64,000 nucleotides of DNA from positions 270,373 to 334,372 of the forward strand of contig NZ_LMPU01000001.1 of assembly GCF_001423945.1 (NCBI RefSeq). Direction: 5' to 3'. This stretch comes from Pedobacter sp. Leaf194. Its GTDB lineage: Bacteria > Bacteroidota > Bacteroidia > Sphingobacteriales > Sphingobacteriaceae. Both the position numbers and the translations under genes were made by a program. Below, piece after piece: positions 1 to 9,237 of the stretch. Position 1 is the first letter of the stretch; every line of letters starts with the position of its first letter. Below the pieces are notes generated by a model. The model saw nothing but the letters and a program-made list of their open reading frames with translations. It did no database searches and had not been told where the DNA came from.

Positions 1-1783
1 TATCAGAGTTGATGATGTGGTAAACAATATGAGGTCGCTGTTTAACCCTTTGGCCAATGAAAAAACGCTAAAGTTTGCCATTAACAAATTTGATGACGTG
101 CCCGAGTTTTTGCACACAGATAAAATGCGCTTAGAGCAGATTCTTAAAAACCTTCTTTCAAACGCGATCAAATTTACAACTGAAGGCGCTGTTACGCTTG
201 ATGTTAAAAAAGACGAAGCGTTAAACGCACTTGTTTTCAGTGTTACGGATACGGGTATAGGCATAGCAGAGGAGAAACAAGCGCTGGTATTTGAAGCGTT
301 TCAGCAAGCTGATGGTTCAACCAGGCGCAAGTTTGGCGGCACAGGTTTGGGGCTTTCGATTAGCAGAGAACTGGCTAAACTTCTGGGTGGATACATCAAT
401 TTGGAAAGCAAAGAGGACGAAGGCAGTGTATTCACTTTAACGCTTCCTTTAGATAAAAATAAGGGTTTGCACGATGTTAAAGAAACAACTGAAAAGCCTG
501 CTGCTGCAATGGAAACTCCGACTAGCAGAGTAACTAACTTAACGGTTACTAACATTCCTCAAGATATTGAAGATGATAGAGACAATATCCTGCTGGATGA
601 TAAAGTGATATTAATTGTGGAAGACGACACTCCATTTGCTAAGACATTGTTGGATTTTACGCGGAAAAGGGATTATAAAGGTCTGGTTGCCGTTCGTGGA
701 GATGTTGGTATCGAGATGGCCAAGGCTTATAAACCGCTTGCCATCCTGTTGGATATTCAACTACCTGTAAAAGATGGCTGGCAGGTTATGGAAGAACTTA
801 AATCTGATCCGGCAACGCGTCCTATTCCTGTTCACATTATGTCCTCATTGCAGGTAAAAAAAGAAAGTTTATTAAAAGGCGCTGTCGATTTTATCAATAA
901 GCCTTTTGCATTCGAACATATGCAGGAGATTTTCCAAAAGCTGGAGCATGCGTTGAGCCGCCATCCTAAAAAAGTTTTAATTGTAGAAGAAAACGAGCAA
1001 CATGCAAAGGCTTTAAGTTATTTCTTGAGCAATTTTAATATTCAAACCGAAATCGTAAACCAGGTTGGCGATAGTGTTTCTGCGCTGCATAAATCAGATG
1101 TTAACTGCGTTATTTTAGACATGGGTATTCCGGATAAGCACGCCTATGAAACGCTGGAAGTTGTTAAAAAAACACCAGGTCTGGAAAACCTGCCGATTAT
1201 CATCTTCACCGGCAAAAACCTATCGAAAGGGGAGGAAAACAGAATTAAACAATATGCAGATTCTATCGTTGTTAAAACAGCCCACTCTTACCAGCGCATT
1301 TTAGATGAGGCAGGTTTATTCCTTCACCTTGTAGAAGAAAAAAGTAAAGGGAAAGCAAAAACGCCTAAAAAATTCTCTGAGTTACAGGATGTTTTAAAAG
1401 GTAAAACTGTACTGGTTGCGGATGATGATGTTAGGAATATTTTTTCTTTAACAAAAATGCTCGAGCAGCACCAAATGAAGGTTTTGGCTGCTACAGATGG
1501 TAAAGAAGCGTTAAAACTCTTAGAGGAAAACCCTACCGTTGACGTTGTTTTAATGGATATGATGATGCCGGAACTTGATGGCTATGAAACAACCACCGCC
1601 ATCAGGCAGAATTTTAAATACCGGAATTTGCCAATCCTGGCCGTTACTGCGAAGGCGATGATGGGCGACAGGGAAAAATGCATTGCTGCCGGCGCCTCCG
1701 ATTACATAAGCAAACCTGTAGACATGGACCAGCTGGTTTCGCTTTTGCGTGTCTGGCTTTACGAAAATCACCATAAATCTTAA
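1..1783 (+). CDS. Hybrid sensor histidine kinase, C-terminal part (HATPase plus three receiver domains), cut by the window edge
   Basis: The reading frame is open to the left edge, so the sensor and dimerisation domains lie outside. What remains is a histidine kinase ATPase domain (N-box EQILKNLLSNAIKFT, G1 DTGIGI, G2 GGTGLGLSI) followed by three response-regulator receiver domains. The first has the acidic pair EDD and phospho-acceptor in LLDIQLP; the second has a weakened acidic pair (EEN) but keeps a candidate Asp in VILDMGIP and a Lys; the third is fully canonical (ADDD, LMDMMMP, SKPV). Such proteins autophosphorylate and pass phosphate to their own receivers or to partners. The gene is followed 16 bases later by a single-domain regulator and then cheR and cheB, suggesting one signalling operon. 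The input signal cannot be judged here. Confidence 0.93.
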   Translation, partial: IRVDDVVNNMRSLFNPLANEKTLKFAINKFDDVPEFLHTDKMRLEQILKNLLSNAIKFTTEGAVTLDVKKDEALNALVFSVTDTGIGIAEEKQALVFEAFQQADGSTRRKFGGTGLGLSISRELAKLLGGYINLESKEDEGSVFTLTLPLDKNKGLHDVKETTEKPAAAMETPTSRVTNLTVTNIPQDIEDDRDNILLDDKVILIVEDDTPFAKTLLDFTRKRDYKGLVAVRGDVGIEMAKAYKPLAILLDIQLPVKDGWQVMEELKSDPATRPIPVHIMSSLQVKKESLLKGAVDFINKPFAFEHMQEIFQKLEHALSRHPKKVLIVEENEQHAKALSYFLSNFNIQTEIVNQVGDSVSALHKSDVNCVILDMGIPDKHAYETLEVVKKTPGLENLPIIIFTGKNLSKGEENRIKQYADSIVVKTAHSYQRILDEAGLFLHLVEEKSKGKAKTPKKFSELQDVLKGKTVLVADDDVRNIFSLTKMLEQHQMKVLAATDGKEALKLLEENPTVDVVLMDMMMPELDGYETTTAIRQNFKYRNLPILAVTAKAMMGDREKCIAAGASDYISKPVDMDQLVSLLRVWLYENHHKS

Positions 1784-1799
1784 TCCCTTTTTAAATAGT

Positions 1800-2171
1800 A
1801 TGCCCCAAAAGTTAATTCTCATTATCGACGATGATAATCGAAACATTTTTGCCCTTAAAGCTGTTCTAAGAGCCAAAGGATTTGGAACACTTTCAGCTCC
1901 GAGCGCACAGGAAGGATTTGATATTATTGCCGAAAACGAAAAAATATCTGTTGTTTTAATGGATATGATGATGCCCGATATGGATGGCTATCAGGCAATA
2001 GCAACGATGAAAAAATCGGAGAAAATGCGTGATATCCCCGTTCTGGCCGTTACAGCACAGGCCATGGTTGGCGACAAAGAACGTTGCCTAACCGCTGGAG
2101 CATCTGGGTATGTGTCTAAGCCAATTAATGTTGATGAATTAATGTTTCAAATACAAGAAGTTACAAAATAA
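1800..2171 (+). CDS. Single-domain response regulator (CheY-like)
   Basis: A 123-residue protein made only of a receiver domain: acidic cluster IDDDNRN near the start, phospho-acceptor in LMDMMMPDMDGY, Thr in AVTAQA and Lys in SKPIN. It closely resembles the third receiver of the preceding hybrid kinase, so it may have arisen by duplication and may act as a diffusible output or phosphate sink. The ATG at 1800 is chosen because the receiver fold starts directly after it; an earlier GTG at 1749 would overlap the kinase gene and add unrelated residues. The stop lies 2 bases before the cheR start. No DNA-binding output domain is present. Confidence 0.92.
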   Translation: MPQKLILIIDDDNRNIFALKAVLRAKGFGTLSAPSAQEGFDIIAENEKISVVLMDMMMPDMDGYQAIATMKKSEKMRDIPVLAVTAQAMVGDKERCLTAGASGYVSKPINVDELMFQIQEVTK

Positions 2172-2173
2172 AA

Positions 2174-2992
2174 GTGATTAGCGAAGCTATAGATAATGAA
2201 CAGATAGAAATGCTGCTTAGCGATGTGTTGGAAGCACATGGTTACGATTTTCTTGAATATTCGCATGCATCTATAAAAAGGCGGATTATTCGTTTATATG
2301 CGCTCGATAACTTTGTTAGTTTTGCGGAATTTAGGTATACCGTTAAAACAGATAAACAATATTTCAAAAGATTTTTAGAAGAAATTACGGTTAACGTTAC
2401 CGAAATGTTTCGCGATCCCGGGTTTTACAGGGCATTAAGAAATGACGTTTTGCCTGTTTTGGGCACCTATCCGTTTATAAGAATATGGGTTGCCGGCTGT
2501 TCTACTGGTGAAGAAGCTTATTCCTTAGCCATCGTTTTAAAAGAACTCAATCTCTTGCAGAAATCGCTTATTTATGCAACTGATATTAATCCTTCCGTTT
2601 TAGAAAAGGCAAAAAAAGGAATGTTTCCTTTAAATTACATTAAGGCTTATTCGGAAAATTATGTTCAATCTGGTGGTACTAAAGATTTTTCATCATACTA
2701 TACTGCAAACTACTCGCTCGCAAAGTTCGATGAATCATTAAACAGCAAAATGATTTTCTCCACGCATAATCTTGTTTCAGACCATTCTTTTAACGAGTTT
2801 CAACTGATTTTGTGCCGCAACGTTTTAATTTACTTCGATAAAGATTTGCAACACAAGGTTTTTCAGCTGTTTGATAATAGCCTTGAAAAACTGGGCTATC
2901 TGGCTTTGGGAAGTAAAGAAAGTCTGGACTTTTGGAGTAGAGCCAGGGAATACAAACGCGTAAAGACTGAAAAGATATGGCGGAAACTTTAA
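2174..2992 (+). CDS. CheR-type protein-glutamate methyltransferase
   Basis: A 272-residue S-adenosylmethionine-dependent methyltransferase of the CheR family. It has the short helical N-terminal domain, the motif VTEMFRDPGFY that matches the family's T-x-x-FRD signature, the SAM-binding loop WVAGCSTGEEAYSLAI, and the later LCRNVLIYFD segment. In chemotaxis CheR methylates glutamates of chemoreceptors; here no receptor is in view, so the substrate could be the sensor part of the upstream hybrid kinase. The start is GTG, 2 bases after the previous stop, and the 3' end overlaps cheB by 16 bases, indicating translational coupling. Confidence 0.93.
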   Translation: MISEAIDNEQIEMLLSDVLEAHGYDFLEYSHASIKRRIIRLYALDNFVSFAEFRYTVKTDKQYFKRFLEEITVNVTEMFRDPGFYRALRNDVLPVLGTYPFIRIWVAGCSTGEEAYSLAIVLKELNLLQKSLIYATDINPSVLEKAKKGMFPLNYIKAYSENYVQSGGTKDFSSYYTANYSLAKFDESLNSKMIFSTHNLVSDHSFNEFQLILCRNVLIYFDKDLQHKVFQLFDNSLEKLGYLALGSKESLDFWSRAREYKRVKTEKIWRKL

Positions 2993-3558
2993 GAAACAAT
3001 TGCAAGGCTTTGGTTATTGGAGGTTCGGCAGGAAGCCTGGATGTATTGCTCGAGCTGTTTCCATCTTTAAGCGAAAACATGAGTTTCCCGATTATTTTGG
3101 TCACCCATCGGAAATCTGGAAATGATGCACTTTTAACAGATCTTTTAACCAGCCGAACGCGTTTAAAGGTGAACGAAGCCGAAGAAAAAGATCGGCTTTT
3201 ACCCGGAAATGTCTACATTGCACCTGCAGATTATCATCTGTTAATCGAAGAAAATGAAACTATTTCTTTAGATTATTCGGAGAAAGTAAACTATTCCAGA
3301 CCATCAATAGACGTTACTTTTCAATCGGCTGCTGAGGTTTATAAAGATGGGTTGGTATGCATTTTGCTTTCAGGCTCTAATGCAGATGGCGTTGAAGGGC
3401 TCAAAACAGTGAAAAAGCTTGGCGGCTTAGTGGTTGTGCAGAATCCGAAAACGGCGATAATTCCGTATATGCCCCAGCAAGCAGTTAACGAGGTTAGAAG
3501 TGCTGTGGTTTTAGATGCCGGTGATATGGCTGCTTTTATTAATAAACTGGTTAAATAA
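2977..3558 (+). CDS. CheB-type methylesterase catalytic domain without receiver domain
   Basis: A 193-residue protein corresponding to the CheB methylesterase domain alone. The catalytic triad can be placed at Ser17 (GGSAGS), His44 (LVTHRKSG) and Asp137 (LLSGSNADG). CheB removes methyl groups added by CheR. The usual N-terminal receiver is absent, so activity would have to be controlled by partner proteins such as the flanking single-domain regulators. It overlaps cheR by 16 bases in another frame and is followed 30 bases later by another regulator gene, placing it firmly in the signalling operon. Confidence 0.92.
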   Translation: MAETLRNNCKALVIGGSAGSLDVLLELFPSLSENMSFPIILVTHRKSGNDALLTDLLTSRTRLKVNEAEEKDRLLPGNVYIAPADYHLLIEENETISLDYSEKVNYSRPSIDVTFQSAAEVYKDGLVCILLSGSNADGVEGLKTVKKLGGLVVVQNPKTAIIPYMPQQAVNEVRSAVVLDAGDMAAFINKLVK

Positions 3559-3588
3559 TAATTTGATTGCCTTCGGGAGATAGATTTT

Positions 3589-3954
3589 ATGGCTGAAACA
3601 AAAAAAGTATTTGTTTTCGATGATAACAGGGATATTTTGGATTTGTGTACTTTCATTCTGGAAGATGCAGGTTACGAAATAAAGACCTCTGAAAGTGCAA
3701 ATGATATAGAAAACCAGGTAGCTGAATTTATGCCTGATCTTATCTTTATGGATAACTGGCTGCCAGATCTGGGCGGTATTCAGGCTACGAAGGCGATAAA
3801 AAACCATCCTGATTTGAAACACATTCCGGTAATATATTTTTCGGCAAATAATGATATTTCTGCTTTGGCTGATGAAGCCGGCGCAGATAGCTATTTGTCG
3901 AAACCATTTGATATTGCCGCCTTAGAAGATATTGTTAGAAAACACCTGAGTTAA
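3589..3954 (+). CDS. Single-domain response regulator
   Basis: A 121-residue receiver domain with the acidic pair in VFDDNRD, phospho-acceptor Asp in IFMDNWLPD, and conserved Lys in LSKPFD. The switch Thr/Ser position is the Ser of IYFSAN. There is no output domain, so it probably signals by protein contact, perhaps with the methyltransferase and esterase encoded upstream. A purine-rich CGGGAGA sequence lies 8 bases before the ATG, unusual in a genome that mostly lacks Shine-Dalgarno sites. Its stop codon overlaps the stop of the convergent DUF3137 gene. Confidence 0.9.
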   Translation: MAETKKVFVFDDNRDILDLCTFILEDAGYEIKTSESANDIENQVAEFMPDLIFMDNWLPDLGGIQATKAIKNHPDLKHIPVIYFSANNDISALADEAGADSYLSKPFDIAALEDIVRKHLS

Positions 3955-4898
3955 GTCTTCCCCCAGATTCGGGTGTTTAAATCCAGTTCTCTAATTATCT
4001 CATACATAAATTTAATCACAGCAACATCATCGTTTAAAAGGTCGGGATTGCTAAGCGTTTTAAACACCGGAGCTTCGAAGTAGTTTCTGCTTAGCGGGAA
4101 AGCGATATAGATTTTGCTGTTTATAAACGAAAGTGAGATGGTGCTTTTAGTGTAATGGTTCAAATTTAAAATTCTTTCCATCATCGCGGGCGTAAGGATG
4201 TAGCGAGCTTCTACCTGATTTGTAGAATGCGTGATAAATGTTTTGCTAAACGCTGTGTTTTCCAGGGAGATAACATCCTTATTGCTAAAAGAAAAAAGAT
4301 TTTTAGAAAACCAGGCACCCATTGTACTGAATAAATCTTTTGGTTGTAAAATCGTTACGCCTTTAAAGTTTTTGTTAAAATCGGCCGCGAACATTATGCC
4401 TTTAAAAATATCATGCCACTCTGTATTTGTGCCGTTTTTTGTCTGTACTTCGGTTTTATACTCCGCATGTATTTCCGCAAAGTAAAATCCGGTGGCGCCT
4501 GCTGTTCCACTTACCAAATCTTCTGTGTTATACCGATCAGCAGTTTGGTTAAATAGCTGAGTATTTTCAAATTCATACTCTAAAATACCTTTATAGGGTT
4601 CGATAGTCAGGCTTTTATCAAGCGATCTTAAAGCGGCACCAATTACCTCTATCTTAAAGGCTTCTTTGTATGCTTTTAACTCATCAGAAATTTTATACAA
4701 AACAACGCCACCGTAAATTAGACTGGCCAGGCCAGCAACAGCCGCTGGTACGGGTAGGCCCATAACAAAGCCAGCTATAACCACCGCGATGCCTAAAGCA
4801 ATAAACAAATAGCCTTTCTTTTGTGTCGCAGCAATTTTTTGCCTATTAAGTTCTAATTTGGCAAGTACAGTTTGTAACTCAATATTGCCTTCAATCAT
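3951..4898 (-). CDS. DUF3137 family membrane protein
   Basis: A 315-residue protein with two adjacent hydrophobic segments near residues 30-70 and a soluble C-terminal region. The N-terminal coiled region, paired membrane helices and a hydrophilic domain containing a GTAGATGFYFAEIHAEY-like stretch match DUF3137, a family of unknown function found widely in Bacteroidota. It is 3 bases downstream of a lemA-family gene on the same strand, a pairing seen in many genomes, and both are likely made together at the inner membrane. The function is not established. The 3' end overlaps the stop of the convergent response regulator by 4 bases. Confidence 0.85.
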   Translation of the reverse strand: MIEGNIELQTVLAKLELNRQKIAATQKKGYLFIALGIAVVIAGFVMGLPVPAAVAGLASLIYGGVVLYKISDELKAYKEAFKIEVIGAALRSLDKSLTIEPYKGILEYEFENTQLFNQTADRYNTEDLVSGTAGATGFYFAEIHAEYKTEVQTKNGTNTEWHDIFKGIMFAADFNKNFKGVTILQPKDLFSTMGAWFSKNLFSFSNKDVISLENTAFSKTFITHSTNQVEARYILTPAMMERILNLNHYTKSTISLSFINSKIYIAFPLSRNYFEAPVFKTLSNPDLLNDDVAVIKFMYEIIRELDLNTRIWGKT

Positions 4899-4901
4899 TC
4901 A

Positions 4902-5456
4902 TTAACTGTTGAAAAGATCTTTGGCACTAACATTTTTTCGCTCCTCTTCAGCGGTAGTTAAAACTACCATTGGCTGAAAGTTTAGAATACCCGCAAACAT
5001 GTTGCCCGGAAACATCATTATAGCATTGTTGTAATCGGTAACAGCGGAATTGTATGTTCTTCTTGCAGCGGCAATTTGCTCCTCGCTTTCTGTCCAGGTA
5101 CTTTGTAGATTTATGAAATTGGTGTTGGCTTTTAAATCCGGATAGTTTTCAACGTTAACCATCAAGCCTTTAATGCTGCCGCTTAACTGGGCATCAATCG
5201 AAGCTTTTTCGCTATCGCTGATGTTTCCTGAAACAGCTTTTGAACGAAGCTCTACGATTTTGCTTAATGTTGCCTGCTCATAATTTGTATACTGTTTTAC
5301 AACTTCTACTAGGTTTGGAATTAAATCGAAGCGCTTTTTAAGCATAACGTCTATCGCCGAAAAAGCATTTGTGACCTGGTTCTTTTTGCCAACAAGCGAA
5401 TTGTAAAAGAAAATGGCAATAACTAATAATACGCCGATTATGATAAGTGCGAACAT
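4902..5456 (-). CDS. LemA family protein
   Basis: A 184-residue protein with one N-terminal membrane helix (about residues 2-20) followed by a helical domain. The NAFSAIDVMLKKRFDLIPNLVE stretch, interrupted here by no gaps, is the hallmark of the LemA family, as are the later NLQ.TWTESE and FPGN segments. Family members are predicted to be anchored in the inner membrane with the helical domain outside the cytoplasm; their biochemical role is unresolved. It is first in a two-gene unit with the DUF3137 gene. Ahead of it on the minus strand is an AT-rich 55-base gap separating it from the AsmA-like gene. Confidence 0.92.
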   Translation of the reverse strand: MFALIIIGVLLVIAIFFYNSLVGKKNQVTNAFSAIDVMLKKRFDLIPNLVEVVKQYTNYEQATLSKIVELRSKAVSGNISDSEKASIDAQLSGSIKGLMVNVENYPDLKANTNFINLQSTWTESEEQIAAARRTYNSAVTDYNNAIMMFPGNMFAGILNFQPMVVLTTAEEERKNVSAKDLFNS

Positions 5457-5511
5457 AAATTAAGATTTTTTTAATTAGAACATAAATATATTAAAAGGTT
5501 ACAGGTTTGAG

Positions 5512-7329
5512 CTAACGCCGTTCCTTTTTTTCTTTTAACTCTTTCCTTTGCCTTCGCTCTAATCTTTTCTTTTTACGCAGGTTGTGACTATCACGCATGG
5601 CTTTAAATTTGGCAATATGTTCTTTTATTTCCGTCTGTTTTTCTTCCGTTATACCTACACTATATTTAACGCCAATAAAAAGTGTTTTCCATATCATATT
5701 AAAAAAGGATGTGTTTTCCGGACGAACGTAATTTACTTTTGCAGAAAGGAATTTACCATCTGGACCAGGGTTTTCAGAATTGATTATTAAAGCATTTGCC
5801 AAAAAAGAAATCAGGCCACGTTTTACCAAATGGTCTTTCGTTGGGTCGTTTTTCATTAATGCCACCGATAAGTCGAAATAGGAGAAGTTTACTGTTCCTT
5901 TAGAACCAAAGTCGTCGGCTTTGAAGTCGAATTGAAGTTTGTCTACATTTCCTCTGTTTATTCTAACTAAGCCGAGTGGTTTTGTGATCTGATTTAGCAC
6001 TCTTGCATTAAAATTCTGCAGTTCGCCCCGGTAAGAAAAGTCGCCTGTGTTTGCGGCCAGATTAAATTTAAAATCGACATCTAATTTCCCCTGTCCCATT
6101 AAATAAGTGGTTAAATTGGCTTCCATTACTGGCTTGGTCGCTTTTACTTTTTCAATATTTGTGGCATTGCTTACCGTACCCGAGGTATGCTCAAAAGATA
6201 TTTTTCCCCTTTGCTCACTCTCTTTATTGTAAAGTGCATAATTTATATTGATGTCTTTAAGGCGAATTTTATCGATTAAAATCGGCGCACCAAGTTTTTG
6301 TAAAAGCTGGTGGGGATATTTTCCAATTCTGTTTTCCTTTTCCTTTTTTGGCAAGCTGTTATTATTGAAAACGGCTACAAAGCCATTTGCTATAGCCATT
6401 TCTTTAGCACGCAATTCCTGTTTGGAGATGTAGAGCGGCAAATTTATGCCTTTAAGCGAAATGTTATTCATCGCAATGTTAAACCTGTCTCTGGCAAAAC
6501 CGGCAACTTCCCCGAACTTCATCTCATCGTAGCGAGGCTCCAAAGCAAATTTGCTAACATTTAAAAGTCCTGTCGAAGCCTTAAAATCAAGCTGGTCGAG
6601 CTTAATGTTATACATGCTATCAGGCGTTTTGTAGCTGTAATTTTTAAGGTTGATTAGAACATCTTTCAGCAGGTACAATCTTGAAGAATCTTCCCAGGAT
6701 GTGGAGTCTACAAGTAAATCAACAAGGGTTATGTTTAAATCATCTATCGAAAATACTTTAAACTGGTTAACGTTTTTGTTAACATAGTTGAAACTCGCAT
6801 CTCTAAAAAGGATTTTTTTGATGCTAAATTCCTTCAGGCTTTTTGATATGAAGGTGTAAGGCGATTGGATCGGTCTTGGAGCCCGGTTTTCGTTAAAATC
6901 CAACTGGCGGTTTACCATGTATACCTCTGGTTTGTCGAATAAAATTTCCCCGATTTGAAGTTTCTTCTCCCTGTACAGCGTTAGCGGGTGGAAATTTTTA
7001 ACCACCAGTTTTTTCAAAGTAACGGTATAGAGATTGTTTGGTGCTCTTTTTAACGAAACCAGTTTCTTATACCGGTTGGTATCTGCCGAGATTTTTACAT
7101 TTTGTAAGGTAGCACTACCCGTTAAAATGTTCGTAGAAACTTTTGTAAAGCTGATGGTATATAAACTGTCTGTAGATTTGTATAAAAGCGTTTTAATTCT
7201 ATCGGTTAATATCGGACGTGATTTTACGTTCAACAGCCAGGCAATCCCTCCAAGTATTAAAAAAAGACTTACTAAGATACCTGTAGTCCACTTTAAGATT
7301 TTATAACGTCGCTTTTTTGTATCGGGCAT
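5512..7329 (-). CDS. AsmA-like/DUF748-type envelope protein, paralogue A
   Basis: A 605-residue protein with a short basic N-terminus, one membrane helix (about residues 14-33), a long beta-rich region and a strongly basic C-terminal tail of about 35 residues full of Lys, Arg and Glu. The layout resembles AsmA, TamB and DUF748 proteins, which span the periplasm and are linked to outer-membrane lipid transport or assembly. It is clearly related to the next gene on the minus strand: both contain a PILT.-I/K.AL/AVY start, a segment ending in ISKS.K, and a late SFFN.-WKT-F.G.K block. The assignment rests on architecture, not on a recognised active site, so the function is inferred. Confidence 0.7.
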   Translation of the reverse strand: MPDTKKRRYKILKWTTGILVSLFLILGGIAWLLNVKSRPILTDRIKTLLYKSTDSLYTISFTKVSTNILTGSATLQNVKISADTNRYKKLVSLKRAPNNLYTVTLKKLVVKNFHPLTLYREKKLQIGEILFDKPEVYMVNRQLDFNENRAPRPIQSPYTFISKSLKEFSIKKILFRDASFNYVNKNVNQFKVFSIDDLNITLVDLLVDSTSWEDSSRLYLLKDVLINLKNYSYKTPDSMYNIKLDQLDFKASTGLLNVSKFALEPRYDEMKFGEVAGFARDRFNIAMNNISLKGINLPLYISKQELRAKEMAIANGFVAVFNNNSLPKKEKENRIGKYPHQLLQKLGAPILIDKIRLKDININYALYNKESEQRGKISFEHTSGTVSNATNIEKVKATKPVMEANLTTYLMGQGKLDVDFKFNLAANTGDFSYRGELQNFNARVLNQITKPLGLVRINRGNVDKLQFDFKADDFGSKGTVNFSYFDLSVALMKNDPTKDHLVKRGLISFLANALIINSENPGPDGKFLSAKVNYVRPENTSFFNMIWKTLFIGVKYSVGITEEKQTEIKEHIAKFKAMRDSHNLRKKKRLERRQRKELKEKKERR

Positions 7330-7393
7330 TTAAACAAAGGGCTGGTTTTTAGCAGCAATATACATTTAAAACGCATTTGTTTAAAATGTACGA

Positions 7394-9181
7394 TCAGTTT
7401 TTCGCTCGTTTCGCTTTTCTTGCCTCCCGCCTGTCTTCACGTTTTTGTTCCCTTATCTTTTTAGCGATTACTTTTTGTTGTTTCACCGGATTTTTTTCTG
7501 GTACAATACCAACGCCCACTATATCCTTTATACCAACAAAAACTGTTTTCCACATCAGGTTAAAAAACGATGCTGAGTTAATTCTGGTGTTATTCATTGT
7601 GGCGGTTCTCGGTGCCTCACCCTTTTTAGGATTTTCGTCTTTAATCAATATCGTGTTTGCCAGGAAAGACAAAAGACCTTTTTGTTTAGTTCCTTCCCCG
7701 TCAATATTATCTGAGAGCAATTGTACTTTCAGGTTGCTGTACAGCATATTTAAAGAACCTGACGCCGTGCGTAAATTTCCGTTTGCCTTAAAATCGATAT
7801 GTTGTACGTTTCCACTTACAATTTCGACAAGACCAAGATTTTTTGAGAGTGAATTTAAGTTTCTAAGATCAAATTTTCCTAAGCTCCCACTGTAAGAGAA
7901 TGCACCGTTTTTATCGGTTAAATTAAAATCGATTTTAACGTTGAGTTTTCCGCTACCCATTAAAAGTGAATTAAAATCCGCCTTAGCGTTGCTGTTTTTG
8001 GCAAGTCGCAAACTGTCGTTTGTAACATTAAGTATATTTCCGGTTAACGATTTAAATTCTACAGCGCCGGTTTTTTTACTCGCAGGGTTGTATTCCGAGT
8101 ATTTTAAATCAACATTTTTTAACCTGACGGTATCAATAATCGTCGGGATGTTTAATCTTCTCAAAGCCAAATGCGGATAATTTCGACCTTTGTCGAAACC
8201 TGCAGGTGGAGCCGATTCGCGACTCATAAAGACTTCAACTTTTGCCGGCCCAATTTTAAGTGATTTTGCATGAAGTTTTTCATATTTGTTTAAGCCAACA
8301 AAGTCAACACCATTAAATTCAATCTTATCGAAAGCCAAATTGTACTGGTCTTTCTGGGTTTTATATTTTCTTGCAAAGGTTAATTCTGGGTACAGTGGCG
8401 TAAGTTTTAAGCCTTTAACAGTAATTTTTTTTGAAGCCGAAGAACCTGCAATGGTGTCAACTTTCATTAAATACATTTTATCTTTTGTTGTCGATTTGTA
8501 ACCAGCAAGCTGAAATGAGATGTCTTTAGTATAATAAAAGCGGGTGGTATCTTTTCCTGAAAGCGAATCGAGTAAAAAGTTTTTTACGGTGATATCCAGG
8601 TGTTTAATTGAGTTTTTCGTTTTCTTAGGCCCACTTTTATTGATGTAGTCAAAATCTGCATCAACAATTTTTACCGATTGAACCTCTATAGATTTAAAGC
8701 TTTTCGAGATTTGCTCGTATAGTGTTTTCTCCGGCTTTACGGTATCTCTTTCTTTAGGTACATTATTAAAAATCATGTTAATTGATGGCTTATCCAGCCG
8801 GATTTCCTTGACATCGACACGTTTTTTAAAGTAAGCAGTTAAAATCCCAACGCGGCTAATCTGCAGTTTCTTTAATTTAAGCTCAAAAGTATGTACAGGT
8901 GCAAGCCGCTGTTTTTTTAAGCTATCGAAAACTAATGTATCAGGCATTAGCGTAACATCGCGGAGGGCGAGGCTTCCTGTAACCACATTTAGATTAATAC
9001 TTTTAAAATCTATTCTATAAAGATGGTGTGAGCCATCGTAAACAGCAGCCTTTATTTTCTCGGTTAAAATGGGTTTCCATCGTGCGCTGATGAACATTGC
9101 CGCAAAAGACAAGATTAAAATTAATCCGCCTAAAATGCCTGCTACCCATAGCCAGAATCTATTTTTGTTTTGCGCTCTCAT
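7394..9181 (-). CDS. AsmA-like/DUF748-type envelope protein, paralogue B
   Basis: A 595-residue protein with the same plan as its downstream neighbour: basic N-terminus, one membrane helix at about residues 10-30, long beta-rich repeats, the SFFNLMWKTVFVGIK block near the end, and a very basic final 30 residues. The two genes are 64 bases apart on the same strand and look like a tandem duplication that has diverged deeply. A role in envelope lipid transport is suggested by analogy with AsmA/TamB proteins only. The gene starts 303 bases from the divergent miaB gene. Confidence 0.7.
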   Translation of the reverse strand: MRAQNKNRFWLWVAGILGGLILILSFAAMFISARWKPILTEKIKAAVYDGSHHLYRIDFKSINLNVVTGSLALRDVTLMPDTLVFDSLKKQRLAPVHTFELKLKKLQISRVGILTAYFKKRVDVKEIRLDKPSINMIFNNVPKERDTVKPEKTLYEQISKSFKSIEVQSVKIVDADFDYINKSGPKKTKNSIKHLDITVKNFLLDSLSGKDTTRFYYTKDISFQLAGYKSTTKDKMYLMKVDTIAGSSASKKITVKGLKLTPLYPELTFARKYKTQKDQYNLAFDKIEFNGVDFVGLNKYEKLHAKSLKIGPAKVEVFMSRESAPPAGFDKGRNYPHLALRRLNIPTIIDTVRLKNVDLKYSEYNPASKKTGAVEFKSLTGNILNVTNDSLRLAKNSNAKADFNSLLMGSGKLNVKIDFNLTDKNGAFSYSGSLGKFDLRNLNSLSKNLGLVEIVSGNVQHIDFKANGNLRTASGSLNMLYSNLKVQLLSDNIDGEGTKQKGLLSFLANTILIKDENPKKGEAPRTATMNNTRINSASFFNLMWKTVFVGIKDIVGVGIVPEKNPVKQQKVIAKKIREQKREDRREARKAKRAKN

Positions 9182-9237
9182 CCCGATGATTTATAGCTTA
9201 CTAACAGATTGATGACGGAAAGGTTTGCAGCGCCAAA

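Noticed and set aside
7377..7895. Long open frame on the plus strand inside the AsmA-like gene
   Set aside because: It is antisense to a well-supported minus-strand gene, has Phe/Cys-rich composition typical of shadow frames, and shows no family features.
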